Source: Pseudomonadota bacterium
GTDB taxonomy: Bacteria > Pseudomonadota > Gammaproteobacteria > Steroidobacterales > Steroidobacteraceae
Assembly: GCA_963204795.1 (NCBI GenBank)
Contig: CAUJHX010000199.1
Span: 1 to 36,192, forward strand
Length of the DNA stretch: 36,192 nt
Direction of reading: 5' to 3'
The notes under the pieces are model-generated. The model was not told the DNA's origin, searched no databases, and saw only the letters and a list, made by a program, of their open reading frames with translations. The stretch's first letter is position 1. Every line of letters starts with the position of its first letter. Positions 16,315-27,351 of the stretch are shown piece by piece. The translations under genes were made by a program, and so were the position numbers.

Positions 16315-17733
16315 ATGCAAGGAACGGCTGAAGCCACAGCTGACGCGGGCGAGGTGCCCGAGCAGTACGTGATCAATCTGTGTGCGTCCACGACGCCGAT
16401 GGCGCTCGAGCAGCCGAAGTCCGCAGCACTCAGGCGCTTTACGTTCTTCATCAGCCGCCGCCGCGAGGACGGACGCGAGCGGTTCCGGCTGCACATGGGT
16501 TATTTTGCGAGCCCCGATGACGCGGAGGAGTGGCTCGCAGTCGTGCGCGAGCTGTACCCGGCAGCATGGATCGGCGAAGCGCCCGGCAAGAAGCTGCGCG
16601 CTGCCGCGCGTGCTGCGGCCGAACGTGCCCCAGCCGTGGCGGAAGCGCCCGCTGCACCGCCTGTACCAGCTCCGGTAGTGGCCCCGGCGGTCGCTGCGCT
16701 CTCAAACGTGCGCGAAGTGCTGGCACAGCTCGATGCGCCGGACGGTGCAGACAGCGCATCTGCGCACACGCTCTATGTACCGCCGCCACCCGTACTGCCC
16801 GAGCACATTCCGACCGTGCAGGCCTTGACACCCGCACCGATGGTTCCGACCGCCCCTGCTGCACCAAAACCGCCGGCCGTTCGACTCACGCAACCGGTTG
16901 CCCCGAAGGCGCCGCTCACCGATACCCAGGTGCTGCGGGTACTCGAGGAGCGACGCGCCGACGGCGCGAACAGTGCAGTGGCGACTGCGGATGAACGCGC
17001 CGCCAGTTCCGCGATCGAAATGCTGCGCCCGGACGACACCCGCACGATGCGCGCGCTCCGGGAGGAAGTGCAGCAGAACGCTCCGGCGCAGTTCGCAGTC
17101 CAGCTCGTCTGGTCGGTCACGCCGATCGACGTCGCCGCAGTACCGCCGCTCGCGATATTCAGCGCCTATACGCTCTATACGGTCGAATCGAGCCGTGAAG
17201 GGCGCAGGTGGTACGGGCTGCGCCTCGGATTCTTCAGTGACGCGCTGGCGGCGAAACAGGTTGCATACTACGTGCGCTCGGACTTCTCGGCCGTCGCCGT
17301 CGTCCCCGTGACATCCGTGGAAAAGGACAAGGCAGCCGCAGACATGCTCCGCCAGCCCGCTGTCGGGCACAAACGCGAAGCGACCAAAGCGCCGGATGAA
17401 TTCAAGCTGTTCGAGGTGGACCCTCCGCCGGCGAAATCCGTGCCGACCGCCGCATCCGTGCACGCGAAGCTCGCGCAGGCCGTGAAGACCGGCACGCGAC
17501 CTGCGGCGGGCACGCGTGCCAGGCCCGCGCCGCGCAGGAAGGCGCAGACACTGGAGGAGTCGCTCGAACAGACGCTCGAGATCCTCGGCGCGGGAAATCT
17601 CGAGATCGACAAGGGTCGCGGCGAACTGCTCAACGATTCAGGCGTGCGGCATTTGTCCGTGAAAGTAGACAAGCGCACTTCGACTTTTTCGAAACTGCTC
17701 GATCGCCTGTCCGATCGCGTGGGCAAGGGCTGA
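16315..17733 (+). CDS. SPOR-like protein downstream of the GEMM-like leader
   Basis: 472 aa from the ATG at 16315, chosen over the longer frame (from 16183) because GGGGAAG sits six bases upstream and the extra codons fall inside the structured leader. Two SPOR-like alpha/beta units are visible: about 20-95 (QYVINLCAS, RRFTFFISRRREDGRERFRL, MGYFASPDDAEEWLAVVREL) and about 255-340 (FAVQLVWS, SAYTLYTVESSREGRRWYGL, LGFFSDALAAKQVAYYVRSD). They are joined by a long Pro/Ala-rich linker. The C-terminus has LEESLEQTLEILGAG and a basic tail. No signal peptide or TM, so apparently cytoplasmic, which is unusual for SPOR proteins. The role is unknown; control by c-di-GMP is inferred from the leader. Confidence 0.8.
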   Translation: MQGTAEATADAGEVPEQYVINLCASTTPMALEQPKSAALRRFTFFISRRREDGRERFRLHMGYFASPDDAEEWLAVVRELYPAAWIGEAPGKKLRAAARAAAERAPAVAEAPAAPPVPAPVVAPAVAALSNVREVLAQLDAPDGADSASAHTLYVPPPPVLPEHIPTVQALTPAPMVPTAPAAPKPPAVRLTQPVAPKAPLTDTQVLRVLEERRADGANSAVATADERAASSAIEMLRPDDTRTMRALREEVQQNAPAQFAVQLVWSVTPIDVAAVPPLAIFSAYTLYTVESSREGRRWYGLRLGFFSDALAAKQVAYYVRSDFSAVAVVPVTSVEKDKAAADMLRQPAVGHKREATKAPDEFKLFEVDPPPAKSVPTAASVHAKLAQAVKTGTRPAAGTRARPAPRRKAQTLEESLEQTLEILGAGNLEIDKGRGELLNDSGVRHLSVKVDKRTSTFSKLLDRLSDRVGKG

Positions 17734-17750
17734 GCGGGCCCCGCCAGCCC
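17727..17750. terminator. Bidirectional hairpin between convergent genes
   Basis: GGGCTG-(A bulge)-GCGG, loop GCC, then CCGC-CAGCCC: ten pairs with one bulge. It spans the SPOR-like gene's stop (17731-17733) and ends exactly where the minus-strand stop begins (17751). Neither side has a T-run. Position and strength favour a shared terminator. Confidence 0.5.
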
Positions 17751-18053
17751 TCATCCCTTCCGGAACAGATCCTCGAGGGCCGACCGCGCCCGCAGGGCCT
17801 CGGCGCTGTTCGCGGGCACGAACGCGCCCTCGCGCGGCCTGAAGTGATCGCAGAAGTTCGCGTGTTCCTTGTCGCGCACTTCCTCCGCAGTCGGTTCACG
17901 ACAGTGTTTCGCGACACGCGTGTCGTACTCGACACACAGCCGGCATACGTGGAGTTGCGCGCGGCACGCGGGACACTCATCAAGTCGCAGCAGTGGCAGC
18001 GAGAGCGCCGCGAGCGGCGCACCGCACTTCCAGCACACGAGGTTGTGGGTCAT
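17751..18053 (-). CDS. Small Cys-rich zinc-ribbon-like protein
   Basis: 100 aa from the ATG at 18053; the longer frame to 18137 runs into the divergent gene and lacks the compact start. Eight cysteines: CWKC (7/10), CPAC (27/30), CRLC (37/40), and single Cys at 51 and 68. This suggests two zinc sites, the first with zinc-ribbon spacing. The C-terminal third (FRPREGAFVPANS, LEDLFRKG) is charged. I recognise no named family. No ribosome binding site is visible; a -10-like TACAGT (18065-18060) ends six bases before the ATG, so the message may be leaderless. Confidence 0.8.
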   Translation of the reverse strand: MTHNLVCWKCGAPLAALSLPLLRLDECPACRAQLHVCRLCVEYDTRVAKHCREPTAEEVRDKEHANFCDHFRPREGAFVPANSAEALRARSALEDLFRKG

Positions 18054-18059
18054 CGCGCT

Positions 18060-18100
18060 ACTGTAGCAAGGTCGAGTTTGCGGTGCGCGTCCGCTAACAT
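18060..18100. promoter_or_regulatory. Divergent promoter candidates of the zinc-ribbon and hss genes
   Basis: The 53-bp divergent gap has a -10-like box pointing each way: TACAGT read on the minus strand (18065-18060) and TAACAT on the plus strand (18095-18100). Each ends six bases before its start codon, so initiation would fall at or next to the A of ATG. No convincing -35 boxes and no Shine-Dalgarno motif are present. Confidence 0.35.
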
Positions 18101-18106
18101 CAGTGC

Positions 18107-19567
18107 ATGGTTCGCACAGTTCAAGGGGTTGCGGCACCCGCTGCCGTGCGAGAGCTCGTGGCCTTTCCCGGGCGCATTGTCATGGTGGGTTGCGGCAGCA
18201 TCGGGCAGGTGATCCTGCCGCTGCTGCGCCGGCACGTCGCGCTCGGACCCGATTCGATCATCGTGCTGGCCGCTGACGAAGTCGGCCGGGGCGTCGCATA
18301 CGAGAACGGTGCGCCATTTTTCTATGCGCACCTGAAGCCGCGCAGTTTCCGGCGGCTGCTTGCACAGCATGTGCGTGCAGGCGACCTGCTGCTGAATCTG
18401 TCCGTCGATGTCGCGAGCCTCGATCTCATCCGTTTTGCCGCCCAGCGCGGCGCCCTCTATGTCGATACCTCGATCGAGCCCTGGCCCGGCGTGTTCGACA
18501 ACCCGATGCTCGACCTGCGCCAGCGAACCAATTTCATGACGCGCTACAGGGCGCTTGCCCTCGCACGCGAGCTTGGTGCGGACTCGCCCACAGCGGTCGT
18601 CGACCACGGGGCCAACCCGGGTCTGGTTTCGCATTTCGTCAAACGCGCGCTGCTCGACCTGCGTCGCGCGCTGCGCGCCGAAGGCGATCCGCCGGTGGCG
18701 CGTGAAGATTGGGCAGCACTCGCGCGCGACCTCGGGGTCACCACCATCCAGATCTCCGAGCGTGACACGCAGGCGAGTGACCGGCCGAAGCGACCCGGCG
18801 AGTTCGTCAATACATGGTCGATCGATGGCATTCTCGACGAGTCGGTCCAGCCGTCGGAGATCTCCTTCGGAACGGCCGAGAAGCATCGCCCGCGTGGCGC
18901 GCTGTACCACCGTCGCGACTCGGGCACGCTGTTTCTCGACCGGCCTGGCGCTGCGACCTTCGCACGCAGCTGGGCGCCTTCGGTCGGCGGCTTCCAGGGC
19001 CTCATGATGTCGCATGACGAGGTTTTCTCGATTGGCGACTTCCTCTCGCTGCGTGCGGGCGGCAAGTTCACGTATCGGCCGAGCGTGATGTTCGTCTATC
19101 ACCCGTGCGACGATGCAATGCTGTCGGTACTCGAGCTCGAGGGCCGCGGCTGGCAGCCGCAGGAGAACAAGCGTCGCCTCGGAACCGATATCGTCACGGG
19201 GATGGACGAACTCGGTGTGCTGCTCGCGGGGCACAGCCGCAATGCCTACTGGTTCGGCTCGCAGCTCACGATCGAGGAGGCGCGCCGGCACGTGTCGTTC
19301 GCGAACGCAACGACCCTGCAGGTCGCCGCTGGTGCGCTCGCGGCGACCGTATGGGCCATGCGCAATCCGCGCCGCGGCATCGTGGAAGCCGAAGATCTCG
19401 ACTTCGAGGATTGCCTCACGACGGCAGCGCCCTATCTTGGCAGGCTGGTCGGCGAGTTTACGACCTGGACACCGCTGCAGGGTCGCGGCGAGCTGTTCGA
19501 GGAGCATCTCGACGTCGACTTGCCGTGGCAGTTGCAGAACGTGCGCAGTCGTCAGTGGCGCGGTTGA
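18107..19567 (+). CDS. hss: Homospermidine synthase
   Basis: 486 aa, close to the length of characterised bacterial homospermidine synthases (about 480). The family makes sym-homospermidine from two putrescines (or putrescine plus spermidine) with NAD+ as a prosthetic group. N-terminal Rossmann motif [16 protein letters not shown]. Conserved stretches include [79 protein letters not shown] and [11 protein letters not shown]. No signal peptide, cytoplasmic. No other polyamine gene lies nearby. Convergent with the uvrA-like gene (9 bp apart); a hairpin at 19569-19591 covers the junction. Confidence 0.9.
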   Translation: MVRTVQGVAAPAAVRELVAFPGRIVMVGCGSIGQVILPLLRRHVALGPDSIIVLAADEVGRGVAYENGAPFFYAHLKPRSFRRLLAQHVRAGDLLLNLSVDVASLDLIRFAAQRGALYVDTSIEPWPGVFDNPMLDLRQRTNFMTRYRALALARELGADSPTAVVDHGANPGLVSHFVKRALLDLRRALRAEGDPPVAREDWAALARDLGVTTIQISERDTQASDRPKRPGEFVNTWSIDGILDESVQPSEISFGTAEKHRPRGALYHRRDSGTLFLDRPGAATFARSWAPSVGGFQGLMMSHDEVFSIGDFLSLRAGGKFTYRPSVMFVYHPCDDAMLSVLELEGRGWQPQENKRRLGTDIVTGMDELGVLLAGHSRNAYWFGSQLTIEEARRHVSFANATTLQVAAGALAATVWAMRNPRRGIVEAEDLDFEDCLTTAAPYLGRLVGEFTTWTPLQGRGELFEEHLDVDLPWQLQNVRSRQWRG

Positions 19568-19568
19568 C

Positions 19569-19591
19569 GCGCGACCCTACGCGGTCCGCGC
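19569..19591. terminator. Hairpin at the convergent hss / uvrA-like junction
   Basis: GCGCGACC pairs with GGTC-(C bulge)-GCGC around a six-base loop that contains the minus-strand stop codon. There is no T-run; weak candidate for a two-way terminator. Confidence 0.3.
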
Positions 19592-22500
19592 GGCGAGGAA
19601 AGGCGCAAGCGCCGCGCCGGTGTGCGATCGGGCGCGTGCGGCAGCGATTGCCGCAGGTGTGCCTTGCGCGACGATGCGACCCCCCGCGGCGCCGGCTTCC
19701 GGGCCGAGATCGATGATCCAGTCGGCCTGCGCGATCACGTCGAGATTGTGCTCGACGACCACTACCGTGTTGCCCGCCTCGACGAGGCGATGCAGTGTCG
19801 TGATCAGCTTTTCGACATCAGCCATGTGCAGGCCGACGGTAGGTTCATCGAGCACGTAGAGCGTGTGCACGGGCTGCGCGCGTGCGCGCGCGGCCGCGTC
19901 GAGCTGCGCCTTCGCGAGTTCCGTGACGAGCTTGATGCGCTGTGCCTCGCCTCCCGAGAGCGTGGGGCTCTGCTGGCCGAGCGTGAGATAGCCGAGTCCC
20001 ACATCCTGCAACAGCGCGAGCGCGTGATGCACCTTCGCATGCGCGCGAAAGAACCCGATGGCGTCATCGACACTCATCGCAAGCGCATCGCCGATGCTCT
20101 TGCCGCGCCATGTGACCGAGAGCGTCTCGGGGTTGAAGCGCCGCCCGCGGCAGGCGTCGCAGGGTACCTTCACGTCGGGCAGGAAGCTCATCTCGATGGT
20201 CTGCACGCCCTGGCCGTCACAGGCCTCGCAGCGCCCACCCGCGGTGTTGAACGAGAAACGGCTCGCGTTGTAGCCGCGCAGCCTTGCCTCGGGCGCTGCT
20301 GCATAGATGCGCCGGATATCGTCCCAGAAGCCCACATAGGTCGCGGGGCAGGAACGCGGCGTCTTGCCGATGGGGGTCTGATCGACTTCGAGTACGCGTG
20401 CGATGCCCTCGCCACCACGGATCGCCGCGCAACCGGCGAAAGTCACGACCTTGCGACCGCGGGCAGACTGCGCCGCGACCAGCAGGCGCATGTTCGCGTG
20501 CAGAACATCGCGGGCGAGCGTGGATTTGCCCGAACCGGAGACCCCCGTGATGACGATGAGGCGCGCCAGTGGCAGCCGTGCGGTGAGGCCCTGCAGGTTG
20601 TGCAGGTGCGCGTCCTCGACCACGAGCGCGGCCGAACGCGCAGTCGTCGCACGACGCGGCCTTGCCGGGTGGCGCAGTGGTGAGGCGAGATAACGGCCGG
20701 TGACGGATTCGGCGGCACGCTCGAGGTCCCGCGCGCGTCCCTCTGCGACGATGCGGCCGCCGCGCGCGCCGGCGCCGGGGCCGAGGTCGATCACGTGATC
20801 GGCACGCAGGATCGTTTCTTCGTCGTGCTCGACGACTACCAGTGTATTGCGGTGCGCGACCAGTTCACCGAGTGCCGCGAGCAGCACGCCGTTGTCGCGC
20901 GGATGCAGGCCGATGGTCGGCTCGTCGAGTACGTAGCACACGCCCTGCAGGTTCGAGCCGAGCTGTGCAGCGAGGCGGATGCGCTGCGCCTCACCGCCCG
21001 AGAGCGTCGGCGCCGCACGATCGAGCGCGAGGTAGCCGAGGCCAACGCGTTGCAGGAACGCGAGGCGGTCACGGATTTCGGCGAGCAGATCGCGCGCGAT
21101 GGCGGCGTCGCGTCCCTTGAGGCGCAGATCGCGGAAGAGGCGCGCGGCCGAATCGACGGGCTCGGCGGTGAGCGAGGCGAGCGACCGATCGCGAAAGCGC
21201 ACATGGCGCGCAACCCGGTTGAGCCGCTCGCCATGGCAATCGCTGCAGGCTGGTCGGTCGAGGTCGCCCGACCCGTCGTCGTCGTCGGCGGGCTCGAGCC
21301 CCGTGCCCTGGCAGCGCGGGCACCATCCATGGGGTGAGTTGAAAGAAAAGAGTCGCGGATCCAGTTCCGTAAAGCTCGTGCCGCAGCCCGGACACGCGCG
21401 CCGCGTCGAGAACACGGCGACCCGGCCGGGCTTCGCCGCGTCGAGATCCTGCAGATGCACGACACCCCGGCCGTACCCGAGCGCGCGTGCCAGCGCTTCA
21501 CGCAGCACAGCGTCCTGCGCCGGCTTCACGAGTACCTCGCCGGTCGACAATTCGATCGTATGCTCGCGAAAGCGCGAGAGGCGCGGCCAGCGCGTGGTCG
21601 GCGTGTCGACGCCATCGACCCGCAACTCACGATAGCCCTTCTTCGCGGCCCACTTCGCGAGATCGGTGTAGTAGCCCTTGCGCGCCACGACCAGCGGTGC
21701 GAGCAGCCGCACTCGATGCCCGCGATGCCGACGCGCAATACCGGCAGCGACGGCATCGGGACTCTGCGGAACGATCGCGACATTGCAGTCAGGACAGTAC
21801 TGCGTGCCGAGCTTCACCCACGCAAGCCGCAGGAAATGATAGATCTCGGTGAGCGTCGCGACCGTGCTCTTGCGACCGCCGCGGCTCGTGCGCTGTTCGA
21901 TCGCGACGGTGGGGGGGATGCCGTAGATCGCGTCGACATCGGGGCGTGCGGCGGGCTGCACGAATTGCCGTGCGTAGGCGTTGAGCGACTCGAGGTAACG
22001 CCGCTGGCCCTCATTGAACAGGATATCGAACGCGAGCGTCGACTTACCCGATCCGGAAACACCCGTGATTACGGTAAACGCGTCGCGTGGGATGCAGACG
22101 TGCACATTCTGCAGGTTGTGCTCGCGTGCGTTGTGCACGACGATCGTGTTGTCGCGTGCCACGCGCGCGGGCGTCTCCGCGACTCCCGCAGCGCGTGCAG
22201 GACGCCCGATCGCCATCTCGTACTCGCGTAGTGCGCGACCCGTGTGTGAGGCAGGATTTTCGCGTACTTGCCGCGGTGTACCGGCGCACACGATCTCGCC
22301 GCCGCGCTCGCCGCCTTCGGGGCCGAGATCGACAACCCAGTCGGCGGCGCGAATCACATCGAGGTTGTGCTCGATCACGAGCAGCGAGTGTCCAGCGGCC
22401 AGGAGCCCGCGCAGCGCGCGCAGCAGCTTCGCGACGTCGTCGAAATGCAGTCCAGTCGTCGGCTCGTCGAATATGAAGAGCTTGCCACGGGTCTGCACAT

Positions 22501-25183
22501 CCGCCGCCCGCTTCGGGGGCGGTGCGACGAGCCCGGCGAGATGACCCGCGAGCTTCAGGCGTTGCGCCTCGCCACCCGAGAGCGTGGGGACCGGCTGGCC
22601 GAGCTTCAGGTACTCGAGTCCGACGTCCTGCAGCGGCTTGACAAGCGCGCGCACCGCGCTGGCACTCTGGAAGAAAGCCAGCGCTTCGGTCACGGTCATG
22701 TCGAGCACGTCAGCGATATTCGCGTGCTGCCCGCTGGCGCCTTCGAGGCGCACCTCCAGCACTTCGTCACGGAACCGCTTGCCGTCGCAGGTTGCGCAAC
22801 GCAGATACACATCGGAGAGGAATTGCATCTCGATGTGCTCGAAACCATTGCCACCGCAGGTGGGGCAGCGCCCGGTGCCCGAATTGAAGCTGAAGGTGCC
22901 AGGTGTGTAGCGGCGCACGAGCGACTCGGGGGCAGCCGCAAACAGCTCGCGGATGACATCCAGCGCACCGACATGGGTCGCCGGAGTCGAGCGCGTGGTG
23001 CGCCCGATACGACTCTGATCGACGAGCACCACATCGTCGAGATGGCCGGCGCCTTCGAGACTGTCGAAGCGTCCGGGCGCATCCGTCGCCTTGCCGAAAG
23101 CCTTGGCGAGCGCCGGATACAGCACGTTGCCGACCAGTGTCGATTTCCCCGAGCCGGAAACCCCCGTGATGCACACGAAACGTCGCAAGGGGATCGAGAG
23201 ATCGATGCCCTTGAGATTGTGCTCGCGCGCGCCGCGCAGCACGAGTGCGCTGCTCGCACGTACCGCGTGCGCAACACCCGCCGTCGTGCCGGCCACCGTG
23301 ACGGGCTCGTCACGCTGCGGTTCGCTGACCGTGCGTGAGCCGGAAAGGTAGGCGCCAGTCAGTGACTGCGGTGCCGCGCGGATGGCAGCAGGCGTGCCGT
23401 AGTACACGATCTCGCCGCCCCGCTCGCCGGCGCCGGGGCCGAGATCGAGGAGGCGATCCGCCTCGAGCATGATCTGCGGGTCGTGCTCGACAACGACGAG
23501 CGAATTGCCCGCGTCGCGCAGGCGCCTCATGACCTCGATGACGCGACCCATGTCGCGCGGGTGCAGGCCGATCGAGGGTTCATCGAGGACGAAAAGCGTG
23601 TTGACGAGTGAAGTGCCGAGTGCGGTCGTCAGGTTGATGCGCTGCACCTCGCCACCCGAGAGCGTGCGCGACTGCCGGTCGAGCGTGAGGTAGCCGAGAC
23701 CCACGTCGACGAGGTAGCGCATTCTCGTGCGGATCTCGCGGACCAGTTGATCGGTCGCGACATCCAGCGGTTCGGGCAGGCGCAGTGCATCGAGGAAGTC
23801 CCGGGTGCGCTCGAGCGGCAACAGCATCAGGTCGTGGATGCAAAGACCTGGCAGGGCGTCGAGCTGCGCTGCGCTCCACGTCGCACCTCGCGGCATGAAG
23901 CGCGCGCGCGCGCCCAGTGCGGCGGTGGCGAGTTCGCGACTGCCGAGACGGGGCAGCAGGGAAGGTGCCTTGAGGCGCGCACCACCGCAGGTTTCGCAGG
24001 GTGTGTACGCCCGATACTTCGAGAGCAGCACCCGCACGTGCATGCGGTACGCGCGGCTCTCGAGCCAGTCGAAGAAGCGCCTGGTGCCGTACCACACCTT
24101 CTTGCGCCATGATCCTTCCCCCTCGATCACCCACTGGCGCTGTGCGGCGGTGAGGCTGTGCCACGGCGTGTCGAGCGGAATGCCGCGCTGCTGCGCGTAC
24201 TTTTCGAGATCCTCCTGGCTCTCCCTGTTCGACTCCGTCTGGAAGGGCCTGATCGCCCCGCCGCGCAGTGTCTTGGTCTCGTCCGGGATTACAAGACTGT
24301 AGTCGACGCCAATCACGCGGCCGAAGCCCCGGCAGGTCTCGCAGGCGCCAATCGGGGAGTTGAAGGAAAACGTGCTGGGTGTCGGTTCGCGATACGCGAT
24401 GTCGCAATGCGCGCAGGCAAGCTCGCGGGAATAATGCCAGGCGGGCGCATCCGGCGACCCAAGCTCGTCCGCAGCCGCATCTTCCGCAAGCGCGCGTACG
24501 GTAATGCGCCCGGTCCCGTGCCGCAGCGCGGCCTCGAGACTGTCGATGACTCGCGCCCTTTCCGCCTGGCTGATGCGAAAACGGTCCTGCACGACCTCGA
24601 GGGGCGCGCCTGTGCCCGCGCGCGCGAGGATGCGCGTGTAGCCCTGTCGCGCGAGCAGTTCGCGCACTTCCGTCTCGCTGAAGTTCCCGGGAATGGCGAC
24701 CGCAAAGCTGAGCGCGAGGCGCGGGTCGCCTGCGGCAGCGGCGCGACCCATGATTTCAGCGTAGATCGTGTCGGGTGTGTCGCGACGCACAGGTGCGGCG
24801 CAACGCCCGCAGTAGAGCGTCGCGGCACGCGCGAAGAGGAGCTTCAGGTGGTCGTTCAGCTCGGTCATCGTGCCGACGGTCGAACGCGAGCTGCGAACCG
24901 GGTTCGTCTGATCGATGGCAATTGCCGGCGGGACGCCCTCGACGCGATCGACCTGCGGCTTGTCCATCCGGTCGAGGAACTGCCGGGCATAGGGCGAGAA
25001 GGTCTCGACGTAGCGGCGCTGCCCTTCCGCGTAGAGCGTATCGAAGGCGAGCGACGACTTGCCCGAGCCGGAGACGCCGGTCACGACGACGAGCTCCCCG
25101 AGCGGGATCTCGAGGTCGAGGTTCTTCAGGTTGTTCTGGCGCGCGCCGCGAACGACGATGGCGCCAGTCGGTTGCTTCGCCAT
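19577..25183 (-). CDS. Double-length UvrA-like protein (two UvrA units, four ABC cassettes)
   Basis: 1868 aa from the ATG at 25183, about twice UvrA's usual 940-960. Four Walker A motifs GVSGSGKS (about residues 36, 676, 1042, 1549) and four LSGGE.QR signatures (about 509, 869, 1396, 1743) show two complete UvrA-like halves in one chain. Each half has the first zinc finger (CAHC...CETC; CPGC...CPRC), the second zinc finger (CPTC...CATC; CEACDG...CDAC) and the GQRRY phrase after its first Walker A. The halves differ clearly ([12 protein letters not shown] against [12 protein letters not shown]), so this is not a recent duplication. UvrA dimers find bulky DNA lesions and load UvrB. A tethered pair may do this or act as a specialised paralogue. 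No uvrB or uvrC lies nearby. Confidence 0.9.
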   Translation of the reverse strand: MAKQPTGAIVVRGARQNNLKNLDLEIPLGELVVVTGVSGSGKSSLAFDTLYAEGQRRYVETFSPYARQFLDRMDKPQVDRVEGVPPAIAIDQTNPVRSSRSTVGTMTELNDHLKLLFARAATLYCGRCAAPVRRDTPDTIYAEIMGRAAAAGDPRLALSFAVAIPGNFSETEVRELLARQGYTRILARAGTGAPLEVVQDRFRISQAERARVIDSLEAALRHGTGRITVRALAEDAAADELGSPDAPAWHYSRELACAHCDIAYREPTPSTFSFNSPIGACETCRGFGRVIGVDYSLVIPDETKTLRGGAIRPFQTESNRESQEDLEKYAQQRGIPLDTPWHSLTAAQRQWVIEGEGSWRKKVWYGTRRFFDWLESRAYRMHVRVLLSKYRAYTPCETCGGARLKAPSLLPRLGSRELATAALGARARFMPRGATWSAAQLDALPGLCIHDLMLLPLERTRDFLDALRLPEPLDVATDQLVREIRTRMRYLVDVGLGYLTLDRQSRTLSGGEVQRINLTTALGTSLVNTLFVLDEPSIGLHPRDMGRVIEVMRRLRDAGNSLVVVEHDPQIMLEADRLLDLGPGAGERGGEIVYYGTPAAIRAAPQSLTGAYLSGSRTVSEPQRDEPVTVAGTTAGVAHAVRASSALVLRGAREHNLKGIDLSIPLRRFVCITGVSGSGKSTLVGNVLYPALAKAFGKATDAPGRFDSLEGAGHLDDVVLVDQSRIGRTTRSTPATHVGALDVIRELFAAAPESLVRRYTPGTFSFNSGTGRCPTCGGNGFEHIEMQFLSDVYLRCATCDGKRFRDEVLEVRLEGASGQHANIADVLDMTVTEALAFFQSASAVRALVKPLQDVGLEYLKLGQPVPTLSGGEAQRLKLAGHLAGLVAPPPKRAADVQTRGKLFIFDEPTTGLHFDDVAKLLRALRGLLAAGHSLLVIEHNLDVIRAADWVVDLGPEGGERGGEIVCAGTPRQVRENPASHTGRALREYEMAIGRPARAAGVAETPARVARDNTIVVHNAREHNLQNVHVCIPRDAFTVITGVSGSGKSTLAFDILFNEGQRRYLESLNAYARQFVQPAARPDVDAIYGIPPTVAIEQRTSRGGRKSTVATLTEIYHFLRLAWVKLGTQYCPDCNVAIVPQSPDAVAAGIARRHRGHRVRLLAPLVVARKGYYTDLAKWAAKKGYRELRVDGVDTPTTRWPRLSRFREHTIELSTGEVLVKPAQDAVLREALARALGYGRGVVHLQDLDAAKPGRVAVFSTRRACPGCGTSFTELDPRLFSFNSPHGWCPRCQGTGLEPADDDDGSGDLDRPACSDCHGERLNRVARHVRFRDRSLASLTAEPVDSAARLFRDLRLKGRDAAIARDLLAEIRDRLAFLQRVGLGYLALDRAAPTLSGGEAQRIRLAAQLGSNLQGVCYVLDEPTIGLHPRDNGVLLAALGELVAHRNTLVVVEHDEETILRADHVIDLGPGAGARGGRIVAEGRARDLERAAESVTGRYLASPLRHPARPRRATTARSAALVVEDAHLHNLQGLTARLPLARLIVITGVSGSGKSTLARDVLHANMRLLVAAQSARGRKVVTFAGCAAIRGGEGIARVLEVDQTPIGKTPRSCPATYVGFWDDIRRIYAAAPEARLRGYNASRFSFNTAGGRCEACDGQGVQTIEMSFLPDVKVPCDACRGRRFNPETLSVTWRGKSIGDALAMSVDDAIGFFRAHAKVHHALALLQDVGLGYLTLGQQSPTLSGGEAQRIKLVTELAKAQLDAAARARAQPVHTLYVLDEPTVGLHMADVEKLITTLHRLVEAGNTVVVVEHNLDVIAQADWIIDLGPEAGAAGGRIVAQGTPAAIAAARARSHTGAALAPFLAARTA

Positions 25184-25240
25184 GACTCGATGGGGTGGCG
25201 CGGCTCGCCGCAGACGCAAACCACGAAGTCTACACGTGCC

Positions 25241-25269
25241 GTCAAGACCCGACCGGCAGGGGCTATAAT
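25241..25269 (+). promoter_or_regulatory. Promoter candidate of the S9 peptidase gene
   Basis: A perfect -10 box TATAAT at 25264-25269, 38 bp before the ATG. The hexamer 17 bp upstream (GTCAAG, 25241) is a poor -35 match, so recognition would depend on the -10 box or an activator. Confidence 0.5.
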
Positions 25270-25306
25270 TGCGCGCTCACGTGCATTCAGGACGTTCAGG
25301 AGCCCC

Positions 25307-27349
25307 ATGTCTGCCCAATGGCCCAAGGTGCTCGCAGGAGCCTTGTCGATGATGACGATTTCGGCTGTGGCTGCGCAGCCCGGTGTGTTGATTCCGCGCG
25401 ATGCGCTGTTCGGCAATCCGACCCGCACGCAGGCGCGGCTGTCGCCCGACGGCAAGTTCATTTCCTGGATCGCGCCGCGCGACGGCGTGTTGAACGTGTG
25501 GGTCGCGCCCTACGGCAGGCTTGATGCGGCGCAGTCCATTACCCGCGACACGAAGCGCGGCATCCGCCAGCACTTCTGGGGTTACGACGGCAAGCACGTC
25601 CTTTACCTGCAGGATGAGGGCGGCGACGAGAACTGGCGCGTGCACAGCGTCGAGGTGGCGAGCGGCAAGGACATCGACCTCACGCCCATTGCGGGCGTGC
25701 AGGCGCAGGTCGTCGGGGTGAGCCCGCGGCGGCCCGACGTCGTGCTCGTCGGCCTGAATGACCGCAAGCCCGAATGGCACGACCTCTATGAGATCGGGAT
25801 CGCAAGCGGGGAGCGCAGGCTGGTCGAGAGGAACGATCAGGAGTTTGCGGGCTATGTTGAAGACCTGGCCCTTGCGCCGCGCCTCGCGGTGAAGTCGGGT
25901 GCCGATGGCGACGAGATGCTGGTACGCAACGACAGGGGCGGATGGGACAGCCTCCTTAAGTACGGCCCGGAGGACACGCAGACGACGAGCCCGCTCGTGA
26001 TCGAGGGCGACGGTCAATCGGCGCTGATCAGCTCCTCGATCGGGCGCAATACGGCCGCGCTCGTGCGCGTGAACCTCGACACGCGCGCGCAGACGGTGCT
26101 CGCGGCGAGCGATCGCGCCGACGTCGCGGGCGTGTGGCTCGAGCCGCTGTCGCGCAGGCCGCAGGCTTACTCGGTCAACTATCTCGTGAACGCGGTGACC
26201 GCCATCGAACCTGCGGTGCAGAAGGATATCGATACGCTCACGAAGACGCTCGGCCCGCAGTTCGACGTCACGAGCCGCACGCTCGATGACCGCAAGTGGG
26301 TGGTCGTCGTCGACGATCCGCTGACAGTACTGAGCACGCATCTCTACGATCGCGACTCGGGCAGCATCACGAAGCTCTTCGACCAGCGCCCGGCACTCAC
26401 CGGTGCGCCGGTCGCCCCGATGACGCCGCTCGAGATCAAGTCGCGCGACGGCCTCGTGCTGGTTTCGTATCTGACCCTGCCGAAAGGCTCCGACACCAAC
26501 GGTGACAGCCGCCCTGACCAGCCGCTGCCACTCGTGCTCAATGTGCACGGCGGACCCTGGGCACGCGATTCCTGGGGCTTCGACGCCGAACACCAGTGGC
26601 TCGCGAACCGCGGCTACGCGGTGCTCTCCGTGAACTACCGCGGTTCAACCGGCTTCGGCAAGCACTTCATCAACGCCGGCAACCTCGAGTGGGCCGCGAA
26701 GATGCACGACGACCTGATCGACGCAGTCGACTTCGCGGTGCGCGAGAAGATCACGACGGCGGACAGTGTCGCGATCTACGGTGGCTCCTACGGCGGGTAC
26801 GCCACGCTCGTCGGTCTCACCTTCACGCCGGAACGCTTCGCGTGCGGCGTCGACATCGTGGGCCCCTCGAATCTCGCAACCCTGCTCAGTTCCATTCCGC
26901 CGTACTGGAAGGCGTTCTTCGAGCAGCTTGCGCAGCGTGTCGGCGACCCGCGCACCGAGGCGGGCCGCAAGCTGCTGGCGGAGCGCTCGCCGCTGACGCA
27001 CGTTGGCGCGATCGCGAGGCCGCTGCTCATCATGCAAGGTGCCAACGATCCACGCGTCAAGCAGGCCGAGTCCGACCAGATCGTCGCGGCGATGAAGGCG
27101 AAGAACCTCCCCGTGACCTACGTGCTCTACCCGGACGAAGGCCACGGCTTTGCGCGGCCCGAGAACCGCACTTCCTCCTATGCCATTGCGGAGGGCTTCC
27201 TGTCGAAGTGCCTCGGTGGACGCTACGAACCGGTCGGCGACGACTTCGTGGGCTCGAGCGTCGAAGTGCCCACGGGCGCGGGCTTCGTGCCGGGCCTTGC
27301 GGCGGCGCTGCTGGAGCATTCTGCGCCGAAGCCGGGCGCCACGCGCTGA
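25307..27349 (+). CDS. Exported S9-family prolyl-oligopeptidase-type peptidase
   Basis: 680 aa from the ATG at 25307, with CAGGAG upstream. The frame is open for over 1 kb before this, but that part only shadows the uvrA-like gene. Residues 1-23 form a signal peptide ([17 protein letters not shown]). About 30-400 has the repeat pattern of a beta-propeller ([21 protein letters not shown]). The C-terminal alpha/beta-hydrolase domain (about 400-650) has the catalytic triad: Ser in [11 protein letters not shown] (about 493), Asp in [10 protein letters not shown] (about 580) and His in [11 protein letters not shown] (about 612). [12 protein letters not shown] forms the oxyanion region. Members release dipeptides or acyl-amino acids in the periplasm. 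The stop is two bases before the ygiQ ATG. Confidence 0.93.
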   Translation: MSAQWPKVLAGALSMMTISAVAAQPGVLIPRDALFGNPTRTQARLSPDGKFISWIAPRDGVLNVWVAPYGRLDAAQSITRDTKRGIRQHFWGYDGKHVLYLQDEGGDENWRVHSVEVASGKDIDLTPIAGVQAQVVGVSPRRPDVVLVGLNDRKPEWHDLYEIGIASGERRLVERNDQEFAGYVEDLALAPRLAVKSGADGDEMLVRNDRGGWDSLLKYGPEDTQTTSPLVIEGDGQSALISSSIGRNTAALVRVNLDTRAQTVLAASDRADVAGVWLEPLSRRPQAYSVNYLVNAVTAIEPAVQKDIDTLTKTLGPQFDVTSRTLDDRKWVVVVDDPLTVLSTHLYDRDSGSITKLFDQRPALTGAPVAPMTPLEIKSRDGLVLVSYLTLPKGSDTNGDSRPDQPLPLVLNVHGGPWARDSWGFDAEHQWLANRGYAVLSVNYRGSTGFGKHFINAGNLEWAAKMHDDLIDAVDFAVREKITTADSVAIYGGSYGGYATLVGLTFTPERFACGVDIVGPSNLATLLSSIPPYWKAFFEQLAQRVGDPRTEAGRKLLAERSPLTHVGAIARPLLIMQGANDPRVKQAESDQIVAAMKAKNLPVTYVLYPDEGHGFARPENRTSSYAIAEGFLSKCLGGRYEPVGDDFVGSSVEVPTGAGFVPGLAAALLEHSAPKPGATR

Positions 27350-27351
27350 CG

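Noticed and set aside
24158-25306. Long open frame in front of the S9 peptidase, giving a 1063-aa product
   Set aside because: It is antisense to the uvrA-like gene and composed of its shadow; the signal peptide and ribosome binding site fix the start at 25307.
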